From the NCBI RefSeq assembly GCF_019039105.1, contig NZ_JAHPIV010000007.1, positions 62,001 through 126,000 of the forward strand: a stretch of 64,000 nt of DNA. Reading direction: 5' to 3'. Both the position numbers and the translations under genes were made by a program. Shown here in pieces: positions 36,428-44,707 of this stretch (within the stretch, counting starts at the first letter, position 1; each line of letters opens with the position of its first letter). The notes beneath the pieces were generated by a model. It saw only the letters and a list, made by a program, of their open reading frames with translations. It made no database searches and was not told where the DNA came from. The stretch comes from Desertibacillus haloalkaliphilus (lineage in GTDB: Bacteria; Bacillota; Bacilli; Bacillales; KJ1-10-99).

Positions 36428-36850
36428 CTAATCGCTTAAAATCATCACGGAAGAAACAACACTTGCTACTTTCTTCTCATTTTGAACTAAATCAGAAACG
36501 AGATAAGCCACTTTCCTTCCCATTCTTTCCACTCTTGCCTCTACTTCTACCTCTCCAATTTGCACCGGTCGGTGAAAGGTCGTATGTAGATCAATCGATG
36601 TAAACGTTTGCTGTTCATTTACTTTAGAGGAAACCGCATAAGCCATCATCGTATCGGCAGCGGCAGCCACATAACCACCCATTGCCACACCGATTCCATT
36701 GATAAATTTATCGTCGACCGTCCATATGCCACGGGCGATTCCATCGCTTGCATATGTTGGTTCGATTTGTAACGTGACATCACAATTCGGCGGCTTCTTC
36801 CCTTTCGTTACCACTTCTGCTAAATCAGTTCCTTTAAAGATCTTGATCAT
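36428..36850 (-). CDS. PaaI-type hotdog thioesterase
   Basis: 140 residues of hotdog fold with GIGVAMGGYVAAAADTMMAYAV (the helix region GGYVAAAADTMMA) and DLHTTFHRPVQIGEVEVEA. The usual HGG of PaaI is replaced by MGG, so the catalytic pattern is a variant. It would hydrolyse acyl-CoA or a related thioester. GGAG lies 8 nt before the ATG. Confidence 0.78.
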   Translation of the reverse strand: MIKIFKGTDLAEVVTKGKKPPNCDVTLQIEPTYASDGIARGIWTVDDKFINGIGVAMGGYVAAAADTMMAYAVSSKVNEQQTFTSIDLHTTFHRPVQIGEVEVEARVERMGRKVAYLVSDLVQNEKKVASVVSSVMILSD

Positions 36851-37024
36851 TTTTACAACTCCCCTGTATATAATGTCTTACGATACTGAATATTCTAACA
36901 TTACATTTAGAAAGTGTCATCGTAAACTAAAAGAACATCCCCCTCTCCTACGCCCGTTAAAGGTGCTGTGACTAGCTAGCCCGACTGTTTATCTTTCTTG
37001 TTAGGCATTCTAGTCCTTTACATG

Positions 37025-37051
37025 AAAAAAGACCACTTCACGTTAGCGGTC
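37025..37051 (-). terminator. terminator of alpha/beta hydrolase gene
   Basis: Short stem GACCGC / GTGGTC, minus-strand T-run of six. Confidence 0.6.
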
Positions 37052-37065
37052 TATTCGTCAAAACG

Positions 37066-37872
37066 TTATGCCTTTCTCTTCGGTAGGAGTAAATGTTTTC
37101 TTCTCATCCAATCCCTCATTAATGCATTACACTCATGCGGTGCTTTTGTGGGTACTTGATGTTTTGTTCCCTGGACATAAACAACTTCGACATCTTCAAC
37201 AACCCGACGAAACAGATGCTGATACGCATGAACGTAATAATCATGGGCCCCATAGATTAACAACAATGGAGCTTTAATTTGATGTAGACGATCGGCACTG
37301 CTGTAATGTAAGCCAACATGATATTGCTCAGCTAGCATTTGCGCATCTGTTCGTTTGATTTCTCTATACATTTCATCTGCTGCTTGCGGGTCGGAAAAAT
37401 GATTTTTAGCTAGCCCCGCAGCTAAGATGGTCATTAATCCATTTTTCGCTGCCCAAATACCAAGTTGATATTCCTTTTCTAAAAAGAAACTGTTTACTGC
37501 AAAATAACCACCAATAATCATAAGACCCGCTGTCCGCTCAGGGTACGTAATGGCAAACTCTTGAGCAATACAAGCACCGTTTGAATAACCACAGATCACA
37601 GCTTTATGTACACGATTAGCATCTAATACTCGTTTCACATCGTAAGCTAGTTGTGTCATCGTCATCGGTTCGGAACTTCGATCACTCCGACCGTCGCCTC
37701 GAATATCAAACGTGATCAACTTACATTTATCCATTAAACCGACTTGATAACGAAATGTAAGGTGACCAACACCTGGTGGTGGGATAAAAATAATCGTTGT
37801 ACCCTTTCCTATGGTTTCATAATAAATTGATGGTTGATGTCTTTCCTTAGCAAACGGCATCTGCTCATTCAA
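37066..37872 (-). CDS. alpha/beta-fold hydrolase
   Basis: 268 residues. Nucleophile elbow CGYSNGA (Ser in GxSxG), acid Asp in YGAHDYYVH and His in GTKHQVP complete the triad; oxyanion-loop PPPGVGHL near residue 32. Esterase or lactonase-like, cytosolic, substrate unknown. AGGAG precedes the ATG closely. Confidence 0.88.
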   Translation of the reverse strand: MNEQMPFAKERHQPSIYYETIGKGTTIIFIPPPGVGHLTFRYQVGLMDKCKLITFDIRGDGRSDRSSEPMTMTQLAYDVKRVLDANRVHKAVICGYSNGACIAQEFAITYPERTAGLMIIGGYFAVNSFFLEKEYQLGIWAAKNGLMTILAAGLAKNHFSDPQAADEMYREIKRTDAQMLAEQYHVGLHYSSADRLHQIKAPLLLIYGAHDYYVHAYQHLFRRVVEDVEVVYVQGTKHQVPTKAPHECNALMRDWMRRKHLLLPKRKA

Positions 37873-38049
37873 CTCCTTATCACTGTTCCCTTATAAAAAG
37901 GACCGATGTCCACCTAATCTTATGTTCCTTCTTCATTTAACTTTTACTATCCCTCAATCTTTGACTCCTATTCCTAGGGAAAAAGTCAACACGAACAGAG
38001 GTCAGAAAATAATTATAGTATTGATTTAAGAAAAAAGGTTCCTGTGTTG

Positions 38050-38907
38050 TTATGGACGTTTCCCAGATTCAAGTGTCACGACTACAATTTCGGGGCGATT
38101 AAAAAGCCTTACCGGAATGATACTATTACCCAGTCCCCGATTGACAATCATTGTCGTCTCCCCTAGTGTATGCTTGCCTGAGTCATATGTCGGAAACAAG
38201 CCTTGATTAGGCGCGACAAGCCCACCAATGAGCGGAATTCTAAATTGTCCGCCATGGGCATGCCCCGAAAATACGAGGTCAATATCAAATTGTGAGTACA
38301 GCGATAATAACTCTGGACGATGGGACAATAAGACCTTATAATCTGTTTCACCTCTTCCATCTGCGAGTGCTTCTGTTATTGTCTGATCAACCATTTCATC
38401 GTCTTGACCATGTGTTCTAGCAGGATCGTCAATTCCGACAAGTTGAATCTGCTCATTTCCTTTACTCAGTTCAATACTAGAATCCCTAAGCACACCGACA
38501 CCGGCCTCGATTAATTTCTGTTCAAGTAAATCGAAGTGACCAGACCGCCATTCATGATTTCCAGTTACATAATACACAGGTGCTACTTCCACTAATTGTT
38601 GCATCAAAGTTAGACTACGATCTTCATGATACGTTCTAGAATCCACCAAATCCCCGGTAAATACAATCAAGTCGGGTTGTTCAGCCTTAACCTTCTTAAC
38701 TAACGTGCGTTGATTGTCACCAAACGATTTACTGTGTAGGTCTGATAATTGGACGATCGTCCAACCTGAAAAACTCTCTGGTACCCGTTCGGAGCGAACC
38801 TCATAGCCAGTGATTACAATCAAATTATTTTGAACATAAACAAATACGATCAATCCGATCAAGCTAAATAGTGCAACGAAACCAAACCTTTTCACTTTTC
38901 TTTTCAA
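38050..38907 (-). CDS. membrane-anchored metallophosphoesterase (YkuE/YaeI type)
   Basis: 285 residues from TTG 38907 (GAGG box, 7-9 nt); an ATG at 38922 overlaps the box but remains possible. One N-terminal helix (about 10-30), then the calcineurin-like fold: QLSDLHS (Asp, His), FTGDLVDS, TGNHEWR, LLSHRPE and FSGHAHGGQ. YkuE-like proteins act on lipid or nucleotide phosphoesters outside the membrane using two metals. Confidence 0.87.
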   Translation of the reverse strand: MKRKVKRFGFVALFSLIGLIVFVYVQNNLIVITGYEVRSERVPESFSGWTIVQLSDLHSKSFGDNQRTLVKKVKAEQPDLIVFTGDLVDSRTYHEDRSLTLMQQLVEVAPVYYVTGNHEWRSGHFDLLEQKLIEAGVGVLRDSSIELSKGNEQIQLVGIDDPARTHGQDDEMVDQTITEALADGRGETDYKVLLSHRPELLSLYSQFDIDLVFSGHAHGGQFRIPLIGGLVAPNQGLFPTYDSGKHTLGETTMIVNRGLGNSIIPVRLFNRPEIVVVTLESGKRP

Positions 38908-38941
38908 AATAAAACACCTCATTGGGAATGGATGTATTTAA

Positions 38942-38971
38942 TAAATAAGTTAGGAACCCTTGGGCATACTT
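38942..38971 (+). promoter_or_regulatory. candidate sigma-G/F promoter
   Basis: TAAATA, 17-nt spacer, CATACTT, 35 bp before the small acidic gene at 39007. Near match to TGAATA / CATxCTA. Confidence 0.35.
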
Positions 38972-39006
38972 AAAGTGTGTTTGAACATAAAGGAGGAACT
39001 ACACTC

Positions 39007-39270
39007 ATGACAAACGTCAACAAGAAAATGGAGGAACTGTTTCAAGAAACATGCGGCACATGGGAAAACTGTACGGAGACAAATATACAGTCGTTCTTAG
39101 AACAGTGTAGGCAGCAAAATATCGACCCGCAATATTGCATGAGCTGGGTTGAACAACATAAGTCACAAATCCCTGACTGGGAATCCGTTTCAAAAGTATC
39201 GCTCGATTGGGTGAATGAACACACGGCAACTGGATCTCCTGTCACTGACACAGATCAAAGCCCTTTTTAA
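39007..39270 (+). CDS. small acidic hypothetical protein
   Basis: 87 residues from ATG 39007 with AAGGAGG 10 nt upstream; the ORF's earlier ATG at 38977 has no box. Helical, Gln/Glu/Trp-rich with four Cys (ETCGTWENCTE, LEQCRQQN, QYCMSW). The forespore-type promoter suggests expression in the developing spore. No family recognised. Confidence 0.65.
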   Translation: MTNVNKKMEELFQETCGTWENCTETNIQSFLEQCRQQNIDPQYCMSWVEQHKSQIPDWESVSKVSLDWVNEHTATGSPVTDTDQSPF

Positions 39271-39273
39271 AAT

Positions 39274-39297
39274 GTGGAGAGCACGCCGACTCTCCAC
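39274..39297. terminator. terminator hairpin between convergent small genes
   Basis: Perfect 8-bp stem GTGGAGAG / CTCTCCAC, loop CACGCCGA. Confidence 0.65.
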
Positions 39298-39314
39298 TAA
39301 ATTTCCCATTTTAC

Positions 39315-39488
39315 TCACTCTTTTCTTTCAAGCTCTTCAACACGCTTTTTTAATAATTCAATGTCATGCCTCTGTTTACTACTCCCAGTACGTTTACTTT
39401 TTAATACAAGTATTAGAATGATTCCGATTAGAATTAAGATCAATAGTAAAAAGAAATTTTGAAAGATAAAATCTACGATATCCCCCAC
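39315..39488 (-). CDS. small single-pass membrane protein with coiled-coil tail
   Basis: 57 residues, GTG start at 39488 with GAGG 6 nt upstream. Residues about 8-30 are very hydrophobic (FFLLLILILIGIILILVL), followed by basic KSKRTGSSKQRH and a short heptad helix IELLKKRVEELERKE. The layout resembles small Bacillus membrane proteins such as YlzJ-size proteins, but no specific family is claimed. Confidence 0.6.
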   Translation of the reverse strand: MGDIVDFIFQNFFLLLILILIGIILILVLKSKRTGSSKQRHDIELLKKRVEELERKE

Positions 39489-39590
39489 TCCCTACCTCTT
39501 CATCAGTAATAAAGAGTATATCATACATATTTTGTTAGTTGTTTTCGTTACAAAATATTTAAATAGACATACCCAAAATAGTCGCCTATG

Positions 39591-39598
39591 CATACACT
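39591..39598 (+). promoter_or_regulatory. candidate sigma-E/K -10 element
   Basis: CATACACT matches the sigma-E -10 consensus; the -35 (GACATACC) is plausible but 17 nt away. It precedes the Pro/Tyr-rich gene. Confidence 0.3.
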
Positions 39599-39628
39599 TT
39601 TATTGACCAAACAAATGGAGGGGATCCA

Positions 39629-39871
39629 ATGGAGCACGTACATGAATATACTGATTCACAGGCACCCGCTGAAGCCTTTGCTCAAGGGTTTGATCATTTA
39701 GAGCGTCAGTTACCGTATGGTCCATATCATAGACGTCGATACCCATATTGGTGGTTTTTCCCGCCTTATTATCATAGCCCACCGTTTTATCCGCCATTTT
39801 ATCCACCTTTCCCACCTTACTACCCACCATTTTACCCGCCTTACTTCCCGTTTGGTTATGGAGGGTATTAA
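39629..39871 (+). CDS. Pro/Tyr/Phe-rich protein, probable spore coat component
   Basis: 80 residues. GGAGG precedes ATG 39629. Ordinary N-terminus (1-32), then YPYWWFFPPYY and repeating FYPPFYPPF units ending in FGYGGY. Such aromatic, proline-rich low-complexity tails are typical of Bacillus coat or crust proteins and cross-link through Tyr. The mother-cell-like -10 upstream agrees. Not assigned to a named Cot protein. Confidence 0.65.
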   Translation: MEHVHEYTDSQAPAEAFAQGFDHLERQLPYGPYHRRRYPYWWFFPPYYHSPPFYPPFYPPFPPYYPPFYPPYFPFGYGGY

Positions 39872-40035
39872 AAAGACCGTCATTAAACGCCCCAAAACAG
39901 ATAAAAAAGAGCGTCACTATCAAGTGGCGCTTCATTTCGTCATATGTACGAGAACTGCTTCAGAAACTCTTCTACTTTTTCATTATATTCTAGATCATAT
40001 ACTGAAGGTTGGAGCCACTACTTATGCTACAGACA

Positions 40036-40233
40036 TTAGTTGCTCATGATTTCTTTGACTCTACCTACAATCCCACTTTCTAACCTAACCTTGATCCCAT
40101 GTGGGTGTGTAGCAGAATTAGTAAGAATCGTTGATACGATACCTTCTGTTAGCTTTCCAGAGCGTTGATCTTGTTTTTGAACGACCTTGACTTTGATCCC
40201 TGGCTTAATATTAGCTCGCTTTGTTCCTGGCAT
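40036..40233 (-). CDS. ywbE: YwbE family protein (DUF2196)
   Basis: 65 residues from ATG 40233, with AAGGAG upstream; the longer frame to 40323 has no box. KOW-like beta barrel: ANIKPGIKVKVVQKQDQRSGK, TEGIVSTILTNSATHPHGIKV (in part). Conserved in Bacillaceae; function unknown, possibly nucleic-acid binding. Confidence 0.88.
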   Translation of the reverse strand: MPGTKRANIKPGIKVKVVQKQDQRSGKLTEGIVSTILTNSATHPHGIKVRLESGIVGRVKEIMSN

Positions 40234-40332
40234 GATTATAATCTCCTTCTTAAATATTTTTTTATGTTGGTTTGTTCTAAAATGAACGACTTGTAATGTT
40301 CCATCTAGATTATACCACTTCAACGCTAAACA

Positions 40333-40369
40333 AATCGAAAGAGCTGTCGAATCGACAGCTCTTTCGATT
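40333..40369 (-). terminator. perfect 18-bp palindromic terminator
   Basis: AATCGAAAGAGCTGTCGA and its exact complement around one central base. It begins at the stop codon of the adjacent gene remnant. Confidence 0.7.
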
Positions 40370-40523
40370 AATCATCCCATTCCACGTAGAGAACCTCTCT
40401 AGTTATCACATCAATACAGACGGTTATCTCATCGTCATCCCTAGTACTTTCTTTGCAAAAAGCTAAGTAAAGGTTTAGCTCACAAAAAAATAGAACAGGA
40501 TCCCTCTGCCTAGGGTATAAGTC
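40368..40523 (-). pseudogene. C-terminal fragment of an unknown gene
   Basis: 51 open codons, no start codon and an in-frame TAG directly before (40526-40524). The peptide reads like a real protein end (LFFCELNLYLAFCKES, then ITVCIDVITREVLYVEWDD) and the stop is followed at once by a strong terminator. No continuation is seen in the other frames upstream, so the 5' part seems lost. The Y.EWDD ending recalls immunity-type proteins, but this is not a family call. Confidence 0.5.
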
Positions 40524-40526
40524 CTA

Positions 40527-40676
40527 CTTTTCAATAAAGTCCTAAGCGCTGTTTAATTCAACATTTTACCCAGTCACTAGCTATAGTTGTATTCCGTCAA
40601 TGATCACCGAAAACGAATGGACTCCATGCTTATGTAGGGAGCCATGTTCCAGTCAACAATGATTTCTAATCCATAA
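40527..40676. other. intergenic, nothing recognised
   Basis: Short AT-rich stretch without ORF or structure, probably decayed sequence linked to the gene fragment. Confidence 0.4.
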
Positions 40677-40722
40677 AAAGAGGGTGCCCTAAAAAAGTGT
40701 AATACCTTTTAAGACACCCTCT
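40677..40722 (-). terminator. terminator of the Asn-rich gene
   Basis: Imperfect stem AGAGGGTG..CTAAAA / TTTTAAG..CACCCTCT with a minus-strand T-run of five. Confidence 0.75.
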
Positions 40723-40761
40723 GATATGCTCTCTGCGCGCAATGAGAGTCACTCGTCATTT

Positions 40762-40929
40762 TTAGTTGTTATTGTTGCGGTTGTTGTTATTGTTGCGGCG
40801 GTTATTTACATTGTCGACATTGTTGTCGTTTGCAAATTCAACGTTTGCGTTGTCAACGTTCAATTCTTGATTGTTGTTGTTGCGGTTGTTATTACGATTG
40901 TTACGGTTGTTGTTATTGTTGTTTGCCAT
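40762..40929 (-). CDS. Asn-rich low-complexity small protein
   Basis: 55 residues from ATG 40929, with GGAGGTGA 6 nt upstream; the reading frame to 41001 lacks a box. More than half Asn, in runs broken by Arg (NNNNNNRNNRNNN), with a central ordinary piece QELNVDNANVEFANDNN. EFA recalls the GPR protease site of gamma-type SASPs (TEFASE), so a spore amino-acid store is possible, but the repeat structure of SspE is absent. GTT/ATT triplet strings make it prone to slippage. Confidence 0.6.
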   Translation of the reverse strand: MANNNNNNRNNRNNNRNNNNQELNVDNANVEFANDNNVDNVNNRRNNNNNRNNNN

Positions 40930-41099
40930 CGGTATCACCTCCACAACCATTACTTTTCCCTGAAAACTGTTTTTAATACAAACAATTTTAACCGAAGGCA
41001 ATTATGCTTCATTCAAACGCCCCTATTTATCGACCAACAAAAATATCCACCTTCTCATGACTTGAAGATGGCATCATAAATAACGATTGTCTTGTCCAC

Positions 41100-41273
41100 T
41101 TAAGATGAGGTCACTTGTTTTTTTATTTTTAATTCTTCATATTGATTTAAGAGTGTATCTAAATATTGGCTATATTGGACTGTTTTATCGGCTTTCAATC
41201 CATATTTCATCCCATAATAAATCAACTGTTCTCTCACAACATCTATTTCTTTCACCAACTGTTGCTGCTTCAT
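41100..41273 (-). CDS. Spo0E-like aspartyl-phosphate phosphatase
   Basis: 57 residues, ATG 41273 with GAGAGG 6 nt upstream. Two helices with the Spo0E-family signature: EIDVVREQLIYYGMKYGL then the SQxLD motif in QYSQYLDTLLNQYEEL. Spo0E-like proteins dephosphorylate Spo0A-P and delay sporulation. Monocistronic by appearance. Which of the Spo0E, YisI or YnzD types it represents is unclear. Confidence 0.85.
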   Translation of the reverse strand: MKQQQLVKEIDVVREQLIYYGMKYGLKADKTVQYSQYLDTLLNQYEELKIKKQVTSS

Positions 41274-41608
41274 TATGAACCTCTCATTATATTATATTTT
41301 TACACATAAGCCTTATTTTAACAGATATATCGCTCGATAGACATATTTAAATTATGTAATTTTATCTATATATATAACCCGTGCTTTAGAAGGATATATA
41401 ACTCCGTGCCAGATTAACCTTCATATCCTCAGACCTATATCCTTCTATGCGACTAGGGTCGTTTCCTTCATTTGATTAATGATACTTATTTAAATGAAGT
41501 CACTACACACGTTACTCATGTTTCTTATGACAAGCACCCATATAACACAGATTTACATACATTATTAATAGAAATTCAATTCGCTACTGGGAAGGAGAAC
41601 CTTCATTT
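41274..41608. other. intergenic region with an inverted repeat
   Basis: 335 bp. A 12-bp inverted repeat TAGAAGGATATA / TATATCCTTCTA lies at 41387-41398 and 41436-41447 with a 37-nt loop. A sigma-K-like -10 CATACATTA is at 41556-41564 with AC at 41536. No gene seen. Confidence 0.45.
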
Positions 41609-42343
41609 ATGAGTTTACTAGCTTCAGAAATCACCCAACATACCTATCAGAAGCCAATTCATTCTAATAACAATCTATACCCTCGATATACAGATCAAGA
41701 ATTTTATCACCGACCGATCAATGACGATCAGACTATTGGTACTTCAAGCTCACATGTTGATAATCAAAACAGTTCTCTCATAAACCCTACAAAAATGACA
41801 CGATCATTCCTAGAACACCTCCGTCAAGGTAGCTATATCTTTTATGCTAGACACGCAGAAGCGACCGCTGGGGAAGATTCCACATTCATGAATATTCAGG
41901 ATTGTTCCACACAAAGAAACCTCTCTGAGAGAGGAAGAAACCAAGCCAGAACATACGGTGAAATTTTCGCTAGATCAAATATCCCTGTAACACTTTTCAT
42001 TTTCAGCAGTCCGTTATGTCGAACGATCGAAACCGCACAACTTGCATTCGGCCCTAACAATGTGCAAGTTGATCCATTTTGGTTAAACTTTTATCAATTA
42101 AGTGGACAGTTACACCCGACAAAACAAGCAAACATCTTAAATACCCTACACTTAGTGTTAGAGACACCACCTCCTGCAGGAATCAATAAAGTGATTATTG
42201 CCCATAGTTTTCCACCTGGGGTTGGTTTAGGGCGAATGCCGAACATGGGAACAATCGTTGTAAGACCTCGTGGGCAAGGCCGAGGATACGAGGTTGTTGG
42301 TCAGTTAACATTAGATCATTTTGAAGGTTTACTTGATGAATAA
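41609..42343 (+). CDS. histidine phosphatase-family protein with N-terminal extension
   Basis: 244 residues. AGGAGA precedes the ATG. Residues about 1-75 are polar and Asn/Ser-rich, probably disordered. The phosphatase domain then shows FYARHAEATAG (phospho-acceptor His), SSPLCRTIETA and IIAHSFPPG (second His). A Glu/Asp general acid is not obvious. Substrate unknown. The possible sigma-K promoter and extension hint at a spore-associated role. Confidence 0.8.
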   Translation: MSLLASEITQHTYQKPIHSNNNLYPRYTDQEFYHRPINDDQTIGTSSSHVDNQNSSLINPTKMTRSFLEHLRQGSYIFYARHAEATAGEDSTFMNIQDCSTQRNLSERGRNQARTYGEIFARSNIPVTLFIFSSPLCRTIETAQLAFGPNNVQVDPFWLNFYQLSGQLHPTKQANILNTLHLVLETPPPAGINKVIIAHSFPPGVGLGRMPNMGTIVVRPRGQGRGYEVVGQLTLDHFEGLLDE

Positions 42344-42514
42344 TGGATGAGAAACAGGAGATGATTCGTTCATCTCTTGTCAGATCAAGTATCATTTTCA
42401 TTGGTCCGATCAACTAAACTTTACCTGAGGAATATCTTTATTTACGAAGATCTTGGCGAAGTGGAGGATAATTTGAACGCACCTATCATAAACTACAGGT
42501 ATGGAGGTGGACCT

Positions 42515-42661
42515 ATGGAAAATAAACCAATGCATTATGACGGAAGCATCCAAAACAGCGATGTGACAAACACAAACCACACCGAGGAACCATTTACATT
42601 AACGGATGAAATGAGAAAAAACATCAGTGCTAATCCTTACCAATCGACAGAAAATGAATAG
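42515..42661 (+). CDS. small hydrophilic hypothetical protein
   Basis: 48 residues from ATG 42515 with GGAGG 7 nt upstream; the open frame back to 42377 has no box. Polar, Asn/Thr/Glu-rich, no membrane or metal motif. Lies 170 bp after the histidine phosphatase gene. No family recognised. Confidence 0.5.
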   Translation: MENKPMHYDGSIQNSDVTNTNHTEEPFTLTDEMRKNISANPYQSTENE

Positions 42662-42875
42662 AAGTGGTGGTGCGACTTGTACATACCTCATCTTTCATAT
42701 GTGACAAACTGTATCAACTCTAACGCTCAGAAATGAACTGAGCGTTTTATTATTGCTCTTGTGTTATAAACCTGTTCAAACACACGTAAAGAAGGTCTTT
42801 AAGTTTCTGTATATGATTTCATTTTTTTCAAAAACTAATCTAGATCAATTAAAACAGAAAGGACAGGTACAAACA

Positions 42876-43511
42876 ATGACACAAGTATTGTACATTACAG
42901 CACATCCAAATGACGAGACTCAATCCTATAGTATGGCAACAGGCAAAGCTTTTATTAATACGTATAAGGAGCAGAATCCTGACCACGAAGTCGTGCATAT
43001 TGACCTCTATCAAACAGATATTCCTTATATTGATGTCGACGTGTTTAATGGCTGGGGGAAACTTCGATCCGGACAAGACTTTGACCAACTTTCAGCGGAA
43101 GAAAAAACAAAGGTTTCACGCCTTTCAGAACTATGCGAGCAATTTATTTCCGCAGATAAATACATTTTTGTTACACCATTATGGAACTTTTCATTCCCGC
43201 CACTTGTCAAAGCGTACATTGATGCCATTGCTGTTGCTGGGAAAACATTCAAATATACAGAAGAAGGTCCAGTTGGCCTCTTAACCGATAAAAAAGCCTT
43301 ACATATTCAAGCGCGAGGCGGTATTTATTCAGAAGGGCCAGCAGCTCAAATGGAAATGGGGCATCGTTTTCTTGACGTTATTATGCAATTCTTTGGGGTC
43401 CCTTCGTTTGAAGGATTATTTGTGGAAGGTCATAATGCTATGCCTGAAAAGGCTGAAGAGATCAAAGCAAATGCGATCGCCCGAGCCAAAGATCTCGCAC
43501 AAACATTTTAA
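42876..43511 (+). CDS. azoR: FMN-dependent NADH-azoreductase, second copy
   Basis: 211 residues from ATG 42876; the longer frame to 42753 has no good signal. FMN motif [19 protein letters not shown] ([10 protein letters not shown]) and [13 protein letters not shown] identify the family. Clearly diverged from the copy at 18.9 kb. Its upstream region lacks the TATACTA repeat found there, so it is probably not in the same MarR regulon. Role as above: quinone and azo reduction. Confidence 0.9.
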   Translation: MTQVLYITAHPNDETQSYSMATGKAFINTYKEQNPDHEVVHIDLYQTDIPYIDVDVFNGWGKLRSGQDFDQLSAEEKTKVSRLSELCEQFISADKYIFVTPLWNFSFPPLVKAYIDAIAVAGKTFKYTEEGPVGLLTDKKALHIQARGGIYSEGPAAQMEMGHRFLDVIMQFFGVPSFEGLFVEGHNAMPEKAEEIKANAIARAKDLAQTF

Positions 43512-43523
43512 TAATCAAAAATT

Positions 43524-43562
43524 AAACCGATGGATCCCCTATTCTAAGGGGTCCATCGGTTT
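43524..43562. terminator. bidirectional terminator
   Basis: Near-perfect stem AAACCGATGGATCCCC / GGGGTCCATCGGTTT between convergent stops. Confidence 0.85.
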
Positions 43563-43564
43563 AC

Positions 43565-44554
43565 CTATATACGAAAAGCAATCTTTCCAATCTGCGAAGC
43601 GGACTCTAGTCGTTCAAACGCTTGCTGAAAATCGTTCAGAGAATAGACGTGATCTACTACGGGCTTGATTTGATGTTTGTTGATAAATTCAAGCATCTGT
43701 TGATATTCTTCTGCACTACCCATCGTCGATCCGAGAAGATTAAACTGTCCGTAAAAGAACTGACGGAGGTTAAGCTTAACCTCATCTCCTGCTGATGCCC
43801 CGAATGTGACGACAGTCCCCCCAGGTCGTACTTGTTGTAATGATTTATCAAATGTAGCTGCACCTACACACTCAATCAGAAGGTCCACCTTTTCACCAAC
43901 AAGTGCTTGATCCCAGTCCTCATGACTATCGATCGCTTTATCTGCACCAAGCTCAAGTGCCATTTTACACTTTTCCGACGAACGAGACGTCACATACACC
44001 GTTGCCCCTACTGCTTTTGCAAATTGTAGCAAAAACGTCGCAACACCACTACCAATCCCAGGAATAAGCACTTTCATATCTGCTTGAATGCGAGCTCTTG
44101 TAAACAACACCCGATACGCTGTCAATGCCGCAAGAGATAAAACACCAGCTTCCTCCCAAGATAAATGCTCTGGTTTTTGCACGACATTTCCCGCAGGAAT
44201 AATCACCTGTTCAGCAAAGGTCCCATCATCAGGAAGACCGAGGATTTCGAATTCTTTGGGAGGGGCATCACTTGTCTCCTTCCAACCAAGGCCAGGGTTA
44301 ATCACCACTTCATCACCGATTTTGACATCTGTTACACCTTCACCAACAGCATCCACAACCCCGGCACCGTCCGAACCAATGATAAGAGGAGGGTCAGTCG
44401 GTTGATGACGCTTAAGTACAAACAGATCACGATGATTTAAGCCTGCTGCCTTTAGTGAAACACGCACTTCACCCCGTTTTGGTTGTGGGGTTTTAACCTC
44501 ACGACAAGAAAGCCCTTTCATCCCCGTTTTTGACTCATGTACAATCGCCTTCAT
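43565..44554 (-). CDS. zinc-type alcohol dehydrogenase / quinone oxidoreductase (MDR superfamily)
   Basis: 329 residues from ATG 44554, GGAG 8 nt upstream. GroES-like N-terminal domain (LNHRDLFVLKRH, GSDGAGVVDAVGEGV) and Rossmann domain GIGSGVATFLLQFAKAVGA. The structural-zinc Cys cluster is absent, as in YogA-like or quinone-oxidoreductase members. It probably reduces quinones or enones with NADPH; its position beside azoR is suggestive. Confidence 0.88.
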   Translation of the reverse strand: MKAIVHESKTGMKGLSCREVKTPQPKRGEVRVSLKAAGLNHRDLFVLKRHQPTDPPLIIGSDGAGVVDAVGEGVTDVKIGDEVVINPGLGWKETSDAPPKEFEILGLPDDGTFAEQVIIPAGNVVQKPEHLSWEEAGVLSLAALTAYRVLFTRARIQADMKVLIPGIGSGVATFLLQFAKAVGATVYVTSRSSEKCKMALELGADKAIDSHEDWDQALVGEKVDLLIECVGAATFDKSLQQVRPGGTVVTFGASAGDEVKLNLRQFFYGQFNLLGSTMGSAEEYQQMLEFINKHQIKPVVDHVYSLNDFQQAFERLESASQIGKIAFRI

Positions 44555-44707
44555 ATTCATCACTCCATTTTTATATGTATCTTACAAAAGATTCATTATC
44601 TTTATCATACATCTAGATGCTCCTATGAAACCACTTATACTAGCTGAATTCTCATTATACTAAATGGCAAACGATAATCGAAACTCTGTCCCTTTCCTCA
44701 TCTTGCT

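Noticed and set aside
39600-39935. 111-codon minus-strand ORF
   Set aside because: Mirror of the Pro/Tyr repeat gene; Gly/Lys/Val repeats come from the complementary strand.
40726-41079. 117-codon plus-strand ORF rich in Val/Ile
   Set aside because: Antisense of the Asn-rich gene; GTT triplets give the false hydrophobic protein.
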